Positions 48,008 through 56,949 of a DNA stretch of 64,000 nt are shown here, piece by piece. The stretch is from positions 124,001 through 188,000 of the forward strand of contig NZ_JABVWW010000001.1 in the NCBI RefSeq assembly GCF_013350005.1, written 5' to 3'. The notes below the pieces were generated by a model. The model made no database searches. It was not told where the DNA came from and saw nothing but the letters and a program-made list of their open reading frames with translations. The DNA comes from Methylocystis silviterrae. GTDB taxonomy: Bacteria; Pseudomonadota; Alphaproteobacteria; Rhizobiales; Beijerinckiaceae. The number at the start of each line of letters is the position of its first letter. Position 1 is the first letter of the stretch. The position numbers were made by a program, and so were the translations under genes.

Positions 48008-48474
48008 GTTCTCTCCGATGAAAAGAAAAAGAGAATGCACGTCGCAATCGACGCGACGGCGGCTCTTGAGTTCGTCATTGTTGCGGAATTTGCAAGAGCC
48101 TCGGCGGCGGGGCGCGGCCGCTAAAGGCGGATATGGCGGCCCGCTAGAGCTAGACGAGCCGGCGCGGGAGCGAAACTCCCGGCCGGCCCGACCATCGCCA
48201 CGACCTCTATATCTCGGAACCACACGCTTCGGGGGGCTGGGGGGCTGACGAAACCGAAAACGCGTGGCCCCGAGCTGTCGAGGCAATGAACTTCATTTTG
48301 GGCGGCGCGTTTGGCTGGCAAGGGGCGCCAAGTCGGCGAAAGTATGATTCTTCCCAGCCAAATCTTATCAGAGAGCAAGGACGCGAAGATTCTCGTCATA
48401 AACCAGTCATTAAGTCTTGCCCGGCGCATCCGTGCAGGCCAACATGGTTAAGAGAGATCGAGGAGAGCGGACGC
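48008..48474. other. Gene-free stretch between htpG and the DUF2794 gene
   Basis: About 467 bases between divergent genes. Open frames here are extensions of the two genes. A G-run near 48231-48245 is seen; no RNA, repeat or clear promoter was recognised. Confidence 0.5.
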
Positions 48475-48882
48475 ATGGCGGAGTCGGAGACGACGGAGCC
48501 CAGTCGGGTTCGACCCGCGCTCGTCGTCGTGAACGGCGCTTCGCTGGACGCGGCGCAGGGAGCTCGGGGAGACAAGCGCGTGGCGGTCTCGTTCAGCCGC
48601 CCAGAACTCAACGTCATCTTCAAACTTTATGGAGCGAAAGTCGCGCAGGGGGAATGGCGCGACTATGCGATCGACTTCACGCCGGCGAAGGCCGTGTTCT
48701 CCATTTTTCGGCGCGCGAGCGAGGCGCCGCTGTATCGAATCGAAAAGGATCCTGCGCTTTCGCGTCGACAAGGCGCCTATGCCGTGATCGCCGCGACAGG
48801 GCTCGTGCTTCGGCGCGGCCATGATCTTTCGAGGGTGGTGCGGGTTTTGGACCGCGCGCTGAGGCTCGTCGGCGCCGAATAG
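48475..48882 (+). CDS. DUF2794 family protein
   Basis: A 135-residue cytoplasmic protein matching DUF2794, conserved in alphaproteobacteria: VSFSRPELNVIFKLYGAKVAQGEWRDYAIDF, AVFSIFRRASEAPLYRIEK and RQGAYAVIAATGLVLRRGHDL. The function is unknown. The ATG at 48475 has GGAGAG nine bases upstream; the longer open frame is not conserved. Convergent with the oxidoreductase gene. Confidence 0.88.
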   Translation: MAESETTEPSRVRPALVVVNGASLDAAQGARGDKRVAVSFSRPELNVIFKLYGAKVAQGEWRDYAIDFTPAKAVFSIFRRASEAPLYRIEKDPALSRRQGAYAVIAATGLVLRRGHDLSRVVRVLDRALRLVGAE

Positions 48883-48917
48883 GCGGACAAGCATCTCACA
48901 AAGGCGTCCTCGCAAGA

Positions 48918-50162
48918 TCAGAATCGATCGGCCCGATAGGGCGCGGGATCGATGAAGGGCTGTTCGCCCGTCATCATATCGGCGAGCAGCCGGCCGGAGA
49001 CCGGCCCAAGCGTCAGCCCATGATGCGCATGGCCGAAATCGAACCATAGGCCGCGATGACGCGGCGCCGGACCGACGATCGGCAGCATGTCCGGGAGGCA
49101 GGGCCGCGCGCCGCGCCAGGGTTCCGGGTCGAGCCGTTCGGCGAGCGGAAACAATCGGCGCGCCGTCGGTTCGCAAACCTCGATCTGCACGGGGGTCGGC
49201 GGCGCGTCGCGGCGGGCGAATTCGGCCCCGCTCGTCAGCCTGACGCCGCGGCGCATCGGCGCCAGGAGATAGCCGACGTCGGCGTCGAGGATCGGATGAT
49301 TGAGCTTTGCGCCGTCCTTCGCGGCGTAATGCATGTGGTAGCCGCGCTTCCAGCCGAGCGGAATGCGATAGCCGAGCGGCCCATAAACAAAATCCGACCA
49401 GGGGCCGAGCGCCACAACCGCGGCGCCGGCGACGAGCGGCCCGTTCGCCGTCTCGACGCGCCAGCGCCCATCCGGCTCTTGCGAAAGGCTGCGCGCGTCT
49501 CCGGAAAGAAATTGGCCGCCGCGTGAGACAAACAGATCGGCGTAGGCTTTCGAGAGCGCGGCGGGATCGATGATCGCGGCGGTGTCACGGTAATGGATAC
49601 CGCCCATGATCGGGGCGAGATCGGGCTCCAGCGAAGCGACTGCGGCGGCGTCGAGCGTATCAATATGTAAGCCATAGGCGCGCAGCCGTTCGGCGTCGGC
49701 GAGGCCGGCGGCGAGAGTCTCCCCGCTGCGATGCAGCTTGATCCAGCCGGTCCTGCGCAACAGCTCGCCGGCGCCTGCCTGCTGGATCAGCGCCTCATGC
49801 TCGCTCAGGCTGTGTTCGATCAGCGGGCGCCGCGCTTCGATATTCCGCCGCACCCGCTCCGGCGCGCTCTCGCGCCAATAGCGCAGGAGCCATGGCCCCA
49901 CCGCCGGCAGCGCCGAGACGTGGTAATGCGCTTCAGGGAGAAGGTTCAGCGCATATTTGATGAGCTTCGCCGGGTCGCGCGGGAAGAGATAAGGGATGAG
50001 CGACGAACGTTCGATCAGTCCGGCGTTGCCGAAGCTCGTCTCCTGACCCACGGCGCCGGCGCGATCGATGAGCACGACGTCGTGGCCGCGCGCCTGCAGA
50101 TGCAGCGCGGCGCTCACTCCGACAATGCCGGCGCCAAGAACGACGACGTCCGTCGATTGCAT
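48918..50162 (-). CDS. FAD-dependent D-amino-acid dehydrogenase-like oxidoreductase
   Basis: A 414-residue DAO-family flavoprotein similar to DadA: N-terminal dinucleotide-binding VVVLGAGIVGVSAALHLQARGH, TSFGNAGLI, a central GRW segment, and C-terminal WRGARPCLPDMLPIVGP with HHGLTLGPVSG. It probably oxidises D-amino acids or related imino compounds with electrons going to the respiratory chain; substrate not determinable. The ATG at 50162 is preceded by GGGAGG at good spacing, against the GTG four codons upstream. Confidence 0.85.
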   Translation of the reverse strand: MQSTDVVVLGAGIVGVSAALHLQARGHDVVLIDRAGAVGQETSFGNAGLIERSSLIPYLFPRDPAKLIKYALNLLPEAHYHVSALPAVGPWLLRYWRESAPERVRRNIEARRPLIEHSLSEHEALIQQAGAGELLRRTGWIKLHRSGETLAAGLADAERLRAYGLHIDTLDAAAVASLEPDLAPIMGGIHYRDTAAIIDPAALSKAYADLFVSRGGQFLSGDARSLSQEPDGRWRVETANGPLVAGAAVVALGPWSDFVYGPLGYRIPLGWKRGYHMHYAAKDGAKLNHPILDADVGYLLAPMRRGVRLTSGAEFARRDAPPTPVQIEVCEPTARRLFPLAERLDPEPWRGARPCLPDMLPIVGPAPRHRGLWFDFGHAHHGLTLGPVSGRLLADMMTGEQPFIDPAPYRADRF

Positions 50163-50254
50163 GAATCCTCCCACCTGATCAGCCCATATATGGACTTTGA
50201 TGCAACGCGCATGCTAGGCGCCTCTCTCTTCCTCAAATTTTCAAGGCGCGCCGG

Positions 50255-51562
50255 ATGATCCCCCGCTATTCCAGACCCGAGATGACCGTGATTTGGGAGC
50301 CGCAGACGCGGTTTCGCATCTGGTTCGAGATCGAGGCCTACGCCTGCGACGCGCTCGCCGAGATCGGCGTCATCCCGCGGGAGAGCGCCAAGGCGATCTG
50401 GGACAAAGCGGATTTCGTCACCTTCGACGTCGCGCGAATCGACGAGATCGAACGGGTGACGAAGCATGACGTGATCGCCTTTTTGACTCATCTCGCCGAA
50501 TTCATCGGTGCCGAGTCGCGCTTTGTGCATCAGGGCATGACGTCTTCCGACGTGCTCGACACCTGTCTTGCCGTGCAACTGTCGCGCGCCGCGGATCTGC
50601 TGATCGCCGACGTCGATGCGCTGCTGTCCGCGCTCAAGACGCGCGCCTATGAGCATAAATATACGCCGACGATCGGCCGCTCGCACGGCATTCACGCCGA
50701 GCCGACGACCTTCGGGCTGAAACTGGCGCAGGCTTACGCCGAATTCACCCGCGCGCGCGAACGGCTCGTCGAAGCGCGCAGGGAAATTTCGACCTGCGCG
50801 ATTTCGGGCGCCGTCGGCACTTTCGCCAATATTGATCCGCGCGTCGAAGACTATGTGGCGCATAAGATGGGACTGACCGTCGAACCGATTTCGACGCAGG
50901 TCATTCCGCGCGACCGGCATGCGGCGTATTTTGCGACGCTCGCCGTCGTGGCGTCTTCCGTCGAACGGCTGGCGATCGAAATCCGCCATCTTCAGCGCAC
51001 CGAAGTGCTCGAGGCGGAGGAATATTTTTCGGCCGGCCAGAAGGGCTCTTCGGCCATGCCGCATAAGCGTAATCCCGTGCTGACCGAGAATCTGACCGGC
51101 CTCGCGCGGCTGGTGCGCGGCATGGCGATCCCCGCGATGGAAAACGTCGCGCTCTGGCACGAGCGCGATATTTCGCATTCGTCCGTCGAGCGCATGATCG
51201 GGCCTGACGCGACGGTCACTCTGGACTTCGCGCTGGCGCGCTTGACGAGCGTCATCGACAATCTCGTCGTCTATCCAGAGAATATGCGCAAGAACTTAGA
51301 GAAGCTGGGGGGACTCATTCATTCGCAGCGCGTGCTTCTGGCGCTGACGCAAAAAGGCGTCTCGCGCGAAGACGCCTACGCCATGGTGCAGCGTAACGCC
51401 ATGCCGGTTTGGCGCGGCGAGGGGGATTTCCGCACGCTGCTCGGACAGGACAAGGACGTGAGTGGGAAGCTGTCGGCGGCGGAATTGGACGCGCTGTTCG
51501 ACCTCTCGTACCACTTCAAGCATGTGGATACGATTTTCGCGCGCGTGTTTGGGGAGGCATAG
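50255..51562 (+). CDS. purB: Adenylosuccinate lyase PurB
   Basis: Acts twice in purine synthesis (SAICAR to AICAR; adenylosuccinate to AMP), releasing fumarate. The 435-residue protein has GMTSSDVLDTC, TIGRSHGIHAEPTTFG (catalytic His) and the lyase signature GSSAMPHKRNPVLTEN with the catalytic Ser. Its 3' end overlaps the convergent DUF2721 gene by 47 bases. purH lies 11 kb away, so the purine genes are dispersed. Confidence 0.97.
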   Translation: MIPRYSRPEMTVIWEPQTRFRIWFEIEAYACDALAEIGVIPRESAKAIWDKADFVTFDVARIDEIERVTKHDVIAFLTHLAEFIGAESRFVHQGMTSSDVLDTCLAVQLSRAADLLIADVDALLSALKTRAYEHKYTPTIGRSHGIHAEPTTFGLKLAQAYAEFTRARERLVEARREISTCAISGAVGTFANIDPRVEDYVAHKMGLTVEPISTQVIPRDRHAAYFATLAVVASSVERLAIEIRHLQRTEVLEAEEYFSAGQKGSSAMPHKRNPVLTENLTGLARLVRGMAIPAMENVALWHERDISHSSVERMIGPDATVTLDFALARLTSVIDNLVVYPENMRKNLEKLGGLIHSQRVLLALTQKGVSREDAYAMVQRNAMPVWRGEGDFRTLLGQDKDVSGKLSAAELDALFDLSYHFKHVDTIFARVFGEA

Positions 51563-51992
51563 CGCCGCCGCTAATCTCAAAATATGCAAGCTGCAATTCT
51601 CTCGCGAAGGCGACCAGCGCGGCGGTGAAGAGCGCCATCGCCAGGGCGAACAGCAACCCCGCGCCATACTCATGGCGCACATGAAGGTAGGCCGCCGTGA
51701 AGCTGACGATGACGAGAACGCACGTCACGATGCAACTCGCCACGCCCCAGTACATGGCGTAATGCATCAGCGTGCCGCGCTTTCTGAGGATTGGCAGTTC
51801 AGCTTGCAGATGGGCGTATTCCGCGCTGCTGCGGTCGGTCTGGGCGATCATTCTCGATCGATCGACAATGCGCTCCAGTCTTGAGACGAGGACGGCCAAG
51901 AGCTGCGCCTCGGCTGCGAGCAGAAAGGCGGGGCCGGTGACCTGCGAGATCACATTGGAAAGCTGTTCGATCGAAGGCGTGTTGATGAGCAT
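51516..51992 (-). CDS. DUF2721 membrane protein
   Basis: A 158-residue protein of the DUF2721 type: SNVISQVTGPAFLLAAEAQLLAVLVSRLERIVDRSR, then two hydrophobic helices (about residues 75-100 and 105-130). The function is unknown. The start at 51992 (MLINTPSIEQL) fits the family; the frame extending to 52088 does not. The last 16 codons overlap the 3' end of purB on the other strand. Confidence 0.82.
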   Translation of the reverse strand: MLINTPSIEQLSNVISQVTGPAFLLAAEAQLLAVLVSRLERIVDRSRMIAQTDRSSAEYAHLQAELPILRKRGTLMHYAMYWGVASCIVTCVLVIVSFTAAYLHVRHEYGAGLLFALAMALFTAALVAFARELQLAYFEISGGAMPPQTRARKSYPHA

Positions 51993-52199
51993 GAGGGGTC
52001 TCGGAGCATGAGGTCTCGCACGAGGATACAGCGCAATTCCGATGAGGCGCGCTCGCCAGTCAAGCGTTACCGTGACGGCCAGCGCCATTGGCGCCAGTCA
52101 CGATAATGAGCCGCCCCGGCGCAAGGACCAGATCGCGAAGGGCGTGTAGGGACGATGGCCGCCCTTCCAATAGGGAGCGCAAAGCCTTAAAGAGCGGGC

Positions 52200-53315
52200 A
52201 TGATCTGGCTTATCTTCGCCTTGCTGACCGGCGCCGCGGTGATGGCGGTGCTGGCGCCGCTCGCCATGCGGAATGGGGCGCAGGATGAAAGCGCCGCCGA
52301 CGTCGCCTTTTTCGAGGAGCAGATCGCCGAAATCGAGCGCGAGCGCGAGGAAGGACGCCTCGACGCGGCGGACGCGGGAGCCGCGAAGACCGAGGCGGCG
52401 CGCCGGCTGTTGCGGGCCGAAGCGGCGCCAAAGCCCAAGGTCGCGGCCTCGCGCAAACTCGCGCTCGCCGCGGCGCTCGCGGCTATCGTGGTCATACCCG
52501 CCGTCGCGCTGATGCTTTATGCGCGGCTCGGCCATTCCGACATGCCGGATATGCCGCTGACAGCGCGGCTCGACTCCGCGCCGGACCGCAATGACCTCTC
52601 CGGCGCCGTCGCGCGCATCGAACAGCATTTGCGCGAGCATCCCGAAGACGGCCGCGGCTTCGAAGTCATCGCGCCATATCTGCTGCGCACGGGGCGCGGC
52701 GAAGACGCCGTCCACGCCTATTCGGAAGCGCTGCGACTTTTAGGCGCAACCGCGGCGCGACTTGCGGCGCTCGGAGAAGCACGCGTCGTCGTCGCTCAAG
52801 GCGTGGTGACGCCGCAAGCCAAGAAGGATTTCGAGGCGGCGCTCGCGCTCGACGCGGCGGCGCCCGAGGCGCAGTATTATCTTGGACTCGCCGCGGCGCA
52901 GGCCGGCGAGAAGGACAAGGCGATCGCAATCTTTTCCAAGATGGCTGCTGACGCGCCGGCCGACGCCGCTTATCTGAAGGCTGTCAACGCCCAGCTCGCC
53001 AATCTGCGCGGCGAGGCGAACCCGCCGGTCGTCGCGCGCGGGCCGTCGAGCGAGCAGGGCAAAGCGATCGCGGCGATGCCCGCCGATCAGCGTCAGGAGA
53101 TGATCCGCGGCATGGTGGACCGTCTTGCCTCGCGGCTCGAATCCAAGGGCGACGACGTCGAGGGATGGCTAAAGCTCATTCGCGCCTATAGCGTCCTCGC
53201 CGAGACCGAAAAGGCCAAAAAGGCCGTGACCGAGGCCCGCAAGGCGCTCGCCAGCAAGCAAGATGATGTCGCCCGCATCGAGGCGCTGGCGAAGGAGCTG
53301 AATATCGGAGGCTAG
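52200..53315 (+). CDS. ccmI: Cytochrome c maturation protein CcmI
   Basis: CcmI holds the apocytochrome C-terminus for the haem ligation complex. The 371-residue protein has an N-terminal membrane helix (MIWLIFALLTGAAVMAVLAP), a Glu/Arg-rich leucine-zipper-like loop (FFEEQIAEIEREREEGRLD), a second helix (about 82-100) and a periplasmic TPR region (from about 125). It opens ccmI-ccmE-ccmF-ccmH in the standard alphaproteobacterial order. ccmABCD and ccmG are not in the window. Confidence 0.93.
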   Translation: MIWLIFALLTGAAVMAVLAPLAMRNGAQDESAADVAFFEEQIAEIEREREEGRLDAADAGAAKTEAARRLLRAEAAPKPKVAASRKLALAAALAAIVVIPAVALMLYARLGHSDMPDMPLTARLDSAPDRNDLSGAVARIEQHLREHPEDGRGFEVIAPYLLRTGRGEDAVHAYSEALRLLGATAARLAALGEARVVVAQGVVTPQAKKDFEAALALDAAAPEAQYYLGLAAAQAGEKDKAIAIFSKMAADAPADAAYLKAVNAQLANLRGEANPPVVARGPSSEQGKAIAAMPADQRQEMIRGMVDRLASRLESKGDDVEGWLKLIRAYSVLAETEKAKKAVTEARKALASKQDDVARIEALAKELNIGG

Positions 53316-53372
53316 ACGTTTCGCCTCTTCGCGAGAGCGGCCATACGTGGCCGCATGGGAGCGTTCTGAATA

Positions 53373-53810
53373 ATGACGCGTAAGGGAAAGCGGCTGACGC
53401 TGATTGCCGGAGCGATGGCGATTCTTGGCCTCGCGGCCGGGCTGATGCTGTTCGCGCTGCGCGACAATATCGTATTCTTCTACACGCCGTCGGAGCTTGC
53501 GAAGAAGCAAACGGCCTCCGGCGCGCGGCTGCGCATCGGCGGGCTGGTGAAGGAAGGCACGGTCGTCAAGAATGGCCAAGATGTGCGCTTCACCGTCACC
53601 GACAAGACGAGCGATCTCGCGGTGTCCTACACAGGCCTGCTGCCGGATCTCTTCCGCGAAGGGCAGGGCGTCGTCGTCGACGGCGTGCTGCAGCCTGACG
53701 GCGCCTTTCGGGCCGACAGCGTGCTGGCCAAGCACGACGAACGCTACATGCCGCGCGACGTCGCCGACGCCTTGAAGAAGCAGGGCGTCTGGCAGGGAGA
53801 GACGAAGTGA
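53373..53810 (+). CDS. ccmE: Haem chaperone CcmE
   Basis: A periplasmic membrane-anchored OB-fold protein that carries haem covalently to CcmF/H. The 145-residue protein has an N-terminal anchor ([20 protein letters not shown]), [23 protein letters not shown], and the haem-binding His in [10 protein letters not shown] with the conserved Tyr. It has normal length. It is separated from ccmF by 136 bases that are almost entirely family B repeat. Confidence 0.96.
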   Translation: MTRKGKRLTLIAGAMAILGLAAGLMLFALRDNIVFFYTPSELAKKQTASGARLRIGGLVKEGTVVKNGQDVRFTVTDKTSDLAVSYTGLLPDLFREGQGVVVDGVLQPDGAFRADSVLAKHDERYMPRDVADALKKQGVWQGETK

Positions 53811-53825
53811 GCGTGCGCGGTCATC

Positions 53826-53937
53826 TTCCCTCTCCCGCCTGCGGGAGAGGGTGGCCCCGCGAAGCGGGGTCGGGTGAGGGCCCTCATCCGTCACGCCTTC
53901 GGCGCGACACTTTCTCCCGCAAGCGGGAGAAGGTGGA
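53826..53937. repeat. Family B palindromic repeat between ccmE and ccmF
   Basis: Contains CCCTCTCCCGC-CT-GCGGGAGAGGG, CCCCGC-GAA-GCGGGG, the separator GGGTGAGGGCCCTCATCC, and CTTTCTCCCGC-AA-GCGGGAGAAGG. The last arm lies just before the ccmF ATG at 53947. It is within the operon and therefore transcribed. Confidence 0.88.
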
Positions 53938-53946
53938 GACAGCAGC

Positions 53947-55914
53947 ATGATCGTTGAAACCGGACATTACGCGCTTGTCCTCGCGCTCGCCCTTGCGCTG
54001 GCGCAATTCGCCATTCCCTTCATCGGCGCGCGCTTGAACGACGCCGCGTTGATGCGCGTCGCGCGCCCCGCGGCGATCACGCAATTCCTGTTCATCGCGC
54101 TCTCCTACGGCGCGCTGACCTACGCCCATGTTGTTTCCGACTTCTCGCTCGTCAACGTCATCGAGAACTCCCATTCGCTGAAGCCCTTCATCTATAAAAT
54201 CTCGGGCGTGTGGGGGAACCACGAAGGCTCGATGCTCTTGTGGGTGCTCGTTCTCTCGCTGTGCGGCGCGCTGATCGCAATTTTCTCGACGTCCATGACC
54301 GACAGGCTGCGCGCCGACGCGCTCGCCGTGCAGGGTCTGCTCGGCGCGGCCTTTCTCCTTTTCATTCTGCTCACCTCAAATCCTTTCGCCCGCGTCGCGC
54401 CGGCGCCGTGGGAGGGCCGCGATCTCAATCCGATCCTGCAGGACCCCGGCCTCGCGATCCATCCGCCGCTGCTCTATCTGGGCTATGTCGGCTTTTCGAT
54501 CGTGTTCTCTTTCGCCGCAGCCGCGCTTATTGGCGGACGCATCGACGCTGGCTGGGCGCGCGTCATTCGCCCATGGACTCTCTTCGCCTGGATCGCGCTG
54601 ACGCTCGGCATCGCGATGGGGTCGTACTGGGCCTATTACACGCTCGGCTGGGGCGGCTTCTGGTTCTGGGACCCGGTCGAGAACGCCTCGCTGATGCCCT
54701 GGATCGCCGGCACTGCGCTCGTGCACAGCGCAGCTGTGATGGAAAAGCGCGAGGCGCTGAAGGTCTGGACGATCTTTCTCGCGATCCTTGCCTTCTCGCT
54801 GTCTCTGCTCGGCACGTTCCTGGTGCGCTCTGGCGTGCTGACGTCCGTTCATGCGTTCGCGAGCGATCCCGACCGCGGCGTGTTCATTCTCGCCATTCTC
54901 GTGTTCTTTATCGGCGGCGCGCTTGCGCTGTTCGCGCTGCGGGCCGGCGCGCTGCCGGTCGGCGGTCTGTTTTCGCCGATCTCGCGGGAAGGCGCGCTCG
55001 TCCTCAACAATCTGCTGCTTTCGGCGTGCTGCGCCACTGTCGTCGTCGGCACGCTCTATCCGCTGGCGCTCGAAGCGATCACCGGCGAGAAGATTTCCGT
55101 CGGCGCGCCGTTCTTCAACACCGTACTGATCCCGATCGCGCTGCCGCTCGCCCTGCTGATGCCGATCGGCCAGATGCTGTCCTGGAAGCGCGGCGATCTC
55201 GCCGCCGCTTTGCAGCGGCTGCGGATCGCCTTCATCGTCGGCGTCGCCGCGACGGCGGCGTTCGGCGCCTGGTACGGAACGCCCTTCCTCTCGATCGTCA
55301 CCGCCGGCATCGCGATCTATCTCGTCGTCGGCACCTTGAGCGATCTTGCGCTGCGCGTGCGGGGGAATTCCGGACGCGCGAGCCTGAAGCGGCTCGCCGG
55401 ACTGCCGCTATCGGCCTTTGGCACGTCGATCGCCCACGCCGGCATGGGGCTGACGCTGCTTGGCCTCGCCGCCACCGGCTGGGGCGTTGAAACCATCGTG
55501 GCGATGAAGCCCTTGAGCTATTACGACGTCGGTCCCTATCAGATCGGCATCGACTCCGTGTCGCCGCGCCAGGGGCCGAACTATTCGGAAGTCTATGCGG
55601 TGATGGCGGTGCGCAAGGATGGCGCGACGCTCGCGACGATCGAACCGGCCAAGCGCTTCTATCAGGCGCGGCGCATGGCGCGCTCGGAGGCCGGAATCGT
55701 CACGCTCGGGCTCGGGCAGGTCTATGCGGCGATCGGCGACTCCCATGAGGACGGAACGATCGACGCGCGGCTGTACTGGAAGCCGCTGGTGACGCTGATC
55801 TGGATCGGCGCGCTCGTCATGGCCTTCGGCGGCGCGCTGTCGCTCGCCGACCGGCGTCTGCGCATCGGCGTCGCCCGCCGCGCCGCCGCGCCAGCCCTGG
55901 AGCCGGCGGAATGA
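53947..55914 (+). CDS. ccmF: Haem lyase CcmF
   Basis: The integral membrane core of the haem ligation complex. The 655-residue protein has about 13-15 hydrophobic segments and the WWD-family signature [18 protein letters not shown], with conserved His residues in [20 protein letters not shown] and [11 protein letters not shown]. Length is normal. Its TGA overlaps the ATG of ccmH (ATGA), so translation of ccmH is coupled. Confidence 0.96.
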   Translation: MIVETGHYALVLALALALAQFAIPFIGARLNDAALMRVARPAAITQFLFIALSYGALTYAHVVSDFSLVNVIENSHSLKPFIYKISGVWGNHEGSMLLWVLVLSLCGALIAIFSTSMTDRLRADALAVQGLLGAAFLLFILLTSNPFARVAPAPWEGRDLNPILQDPGLAIHPPLLYLGYVGFSIVFSFAAAALIGGRIDAGWARVIRPWTLFAWIALTLGIAMGSYWAYYTLGWGGFWFWDPVENASLMPWIAGTALVHSAAVMEKREALKVWTIFLAILAFSLSLLGTFLVRSGVLTSVHAFASDPDRGVFILAILVFFIGGALALFALRAGALPVGGLFSPISREGALVLNNLLLSACCATVVVGTLYPLALEAITGEKISVGAPFFNTVLIPIALPLALLMPIGQMLSWKRGDLAAALQRLRIAFIVGVAATAAFGAWYGTPFLSIVTAGIAIYLVVGTLSDLALRVRGNSGRASLKRLAGLPLSAFGTSIAHAGMGLTLLGLAATGWGVETIVAMKPLSYYDVGPYQIGIDSVSPRQGPNYSEVYAVMAVRKDGATLATIEPAKRFYQARRMARSEAGIVTLGLGQVYAAIGDSHEDGTIDARLYWKPLVTLIWIGALVMAFGGALSLADRRLRIGVARRAAAPALEPAE

Positions 55915-56594
55915 GCCGACTTTCAGCGAATGACGTAGGTTCGCGCGCCCCTCTCCCATCGGGAGAGGGTGGTCGCCGGAGGCGACCGGGTGAGGGGTAT
56001 CCTATTCGCAAAATTTCGCGGCCGATCGCACGAACCGTACAGGGTTTTGAAGAGCAGGGCGTAACCCCTCACCCGACCCGGCTTCGCCGGGCCCCCCTCT
56101 CCCTCCGGGAGAGGGGGCGCGCCCCCATTTTGTTTATTGCGCTCTTCCTCTTGCCGCTCGCCGCCCACGCCGTCACGCCCGGCGAAAGGCTTGCCGATCC
56201 GGCGCTTGAAGCGCGGGCGCGGGCGATCACCACCGAGCTGCGCTGCCTCGTCTGTCAGAACCAGTCGATCGACGATTCCGACGCCTCGCTCGCCAAGGAT
56301 TTGCGCGTGCTCGTGCGCGAGAAGCTCAAGGAAGGCATGAGCGATGCGCAGGTGCGCGAGTTCGTCCATTCCCGCTATGGCGATTTCGTGCTGCTGCGCC
56401 CGCCGGTGAAGCCCGGCACGCTGCTGCTCTGGGCCGCGCCGCTGATCGCGCTGCTCGCCGGCGCCGCCGCCGTCTGGATGGCGGCCAGGCGACGGGCGGG
56501 CCTCGCCGCCGCGCCCGCCAAGGCGCTCAGCGAAGAAGAGCGCGCACGACTGAAAACTCTGGGCGTCTCTGACTTGGAAAGGCTCAAGAGCTAA
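55911..56594 (+). CDS. ccmH: Cytochrome c maturation thiol protein CcmH, N-terminus interrupted by in-frame repeat
   Basis: CcmH reduces apocytochrome cysteines before haem attachment. The conserved part starts [22 protein letters not shown] (signal peptide), then [16 protein letters not shown] with the CxxC active site, and a C-terminal membrane helix ([20 protein letters not shown]). Between the coupled start (ATG at 55911, residues MSRL) and the signal peptide lie 68 extra residues encoded mostly by family B repeat DNA without any stop. Either the repeat is translated, producing an atypical N-terminus, or translation begins at an in-frame TTG at 56130, with the repeat arm GGGAGAGGGGG as ribosome binding site. 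Confidence 0.9.
   Translation: MSRLSANDVGSRAPLPSGEGGRRRRPGEGYPIRKISRPIARTVQGFEEQGVTPHPTRLRRAPLSLRERGRAPILFIALFLLPLAAHAVTPGERLADPALEARARAITTELRCLVCQNQSIDDSDASLAKDLRVLVREKLKEGMSDAQVREFVHSRYGDFVLLRPPVKPGTLLLWAAPLIALLAGAAAVWMAARRRAGLAAAPAKALSEEERARLKTLGVSDLERLKS
55948..56117. repeat. Family B composite repeat inside the 5' end of ccmH
   Basis: Two inverted units: CCCCTCTCCC-ATC-GGGAGAGGGTGG followed by GGTCGCC-GGA-GGCGACC and GGGTGAGGGG (to about 55998); then, opposed, CCCCTCACCC, CCCGGC-TTC-GCCGGG and CCCCTCTCCC-TCC-GGGAGAGGGG (56063-56117). The stretch between them is unrelated to ccmH. The reading frame stays open throughout. Confidence 0.9.
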
Positions 56595-56687
56595 ACCCCA
56601 AGAGCTAAACCCCTATCCAACGCGCGCCCGCTGGACTATAGGGGCGGGACAGTTCCCGCCGCCCCGGCGCCTCTCAAGGAGCGGATC

Positions 56688-56939
56688 ATGGCCCAGCATT
56701 CCACGCCCCATTTCCACAATCAGCCCGGCGTCGCGCAGATCAGGATCGGGGCCAAGGAATTCATGTGCATCGGGGCGCTGCCGCCCTTCGATCACCCCCA
56801 TGTCTATATCGACATGGGCGCGTCGAACGAGGCCGTCTGCCCCTATTGCTCGACGCATTACGTCTACGACCCGGCCCTGCGCGGCGGCGCCGACCCGGCC
56901 GAATGCGTCTATCGCGTCTCCGAAGACGCCGCCGCCTGA
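56688..56939 (+). CDS. Small zinc-finger protein (NDUFS6/zf-CHCC type)
   Basis: An 83-residue protein with a CHCC-type zinc site: Cys in MCIGALPPFDHP, His in DHPHVYIDMG, and CPYC in EAVCPYCSTHYVYD. This matches the zinc-finger family related to the NDUFS6 subunit of complex I, common as stand-alone genes in alphaproteobacteria. AAGGAGCGG precedes the ATG. It lies just before the FAD monooxygenase with 10 bases between. Confidence 0.88.
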   Translation: MAQHSTPHFHNQPGVAQIRIGAKEFMCIGALPPFDHPHVYIDMGASNEAVCPYCSTHYVYDPALRGGADPAECVYRVSEDAAA

Positions 56940-56949
56940 CATTACGCGG

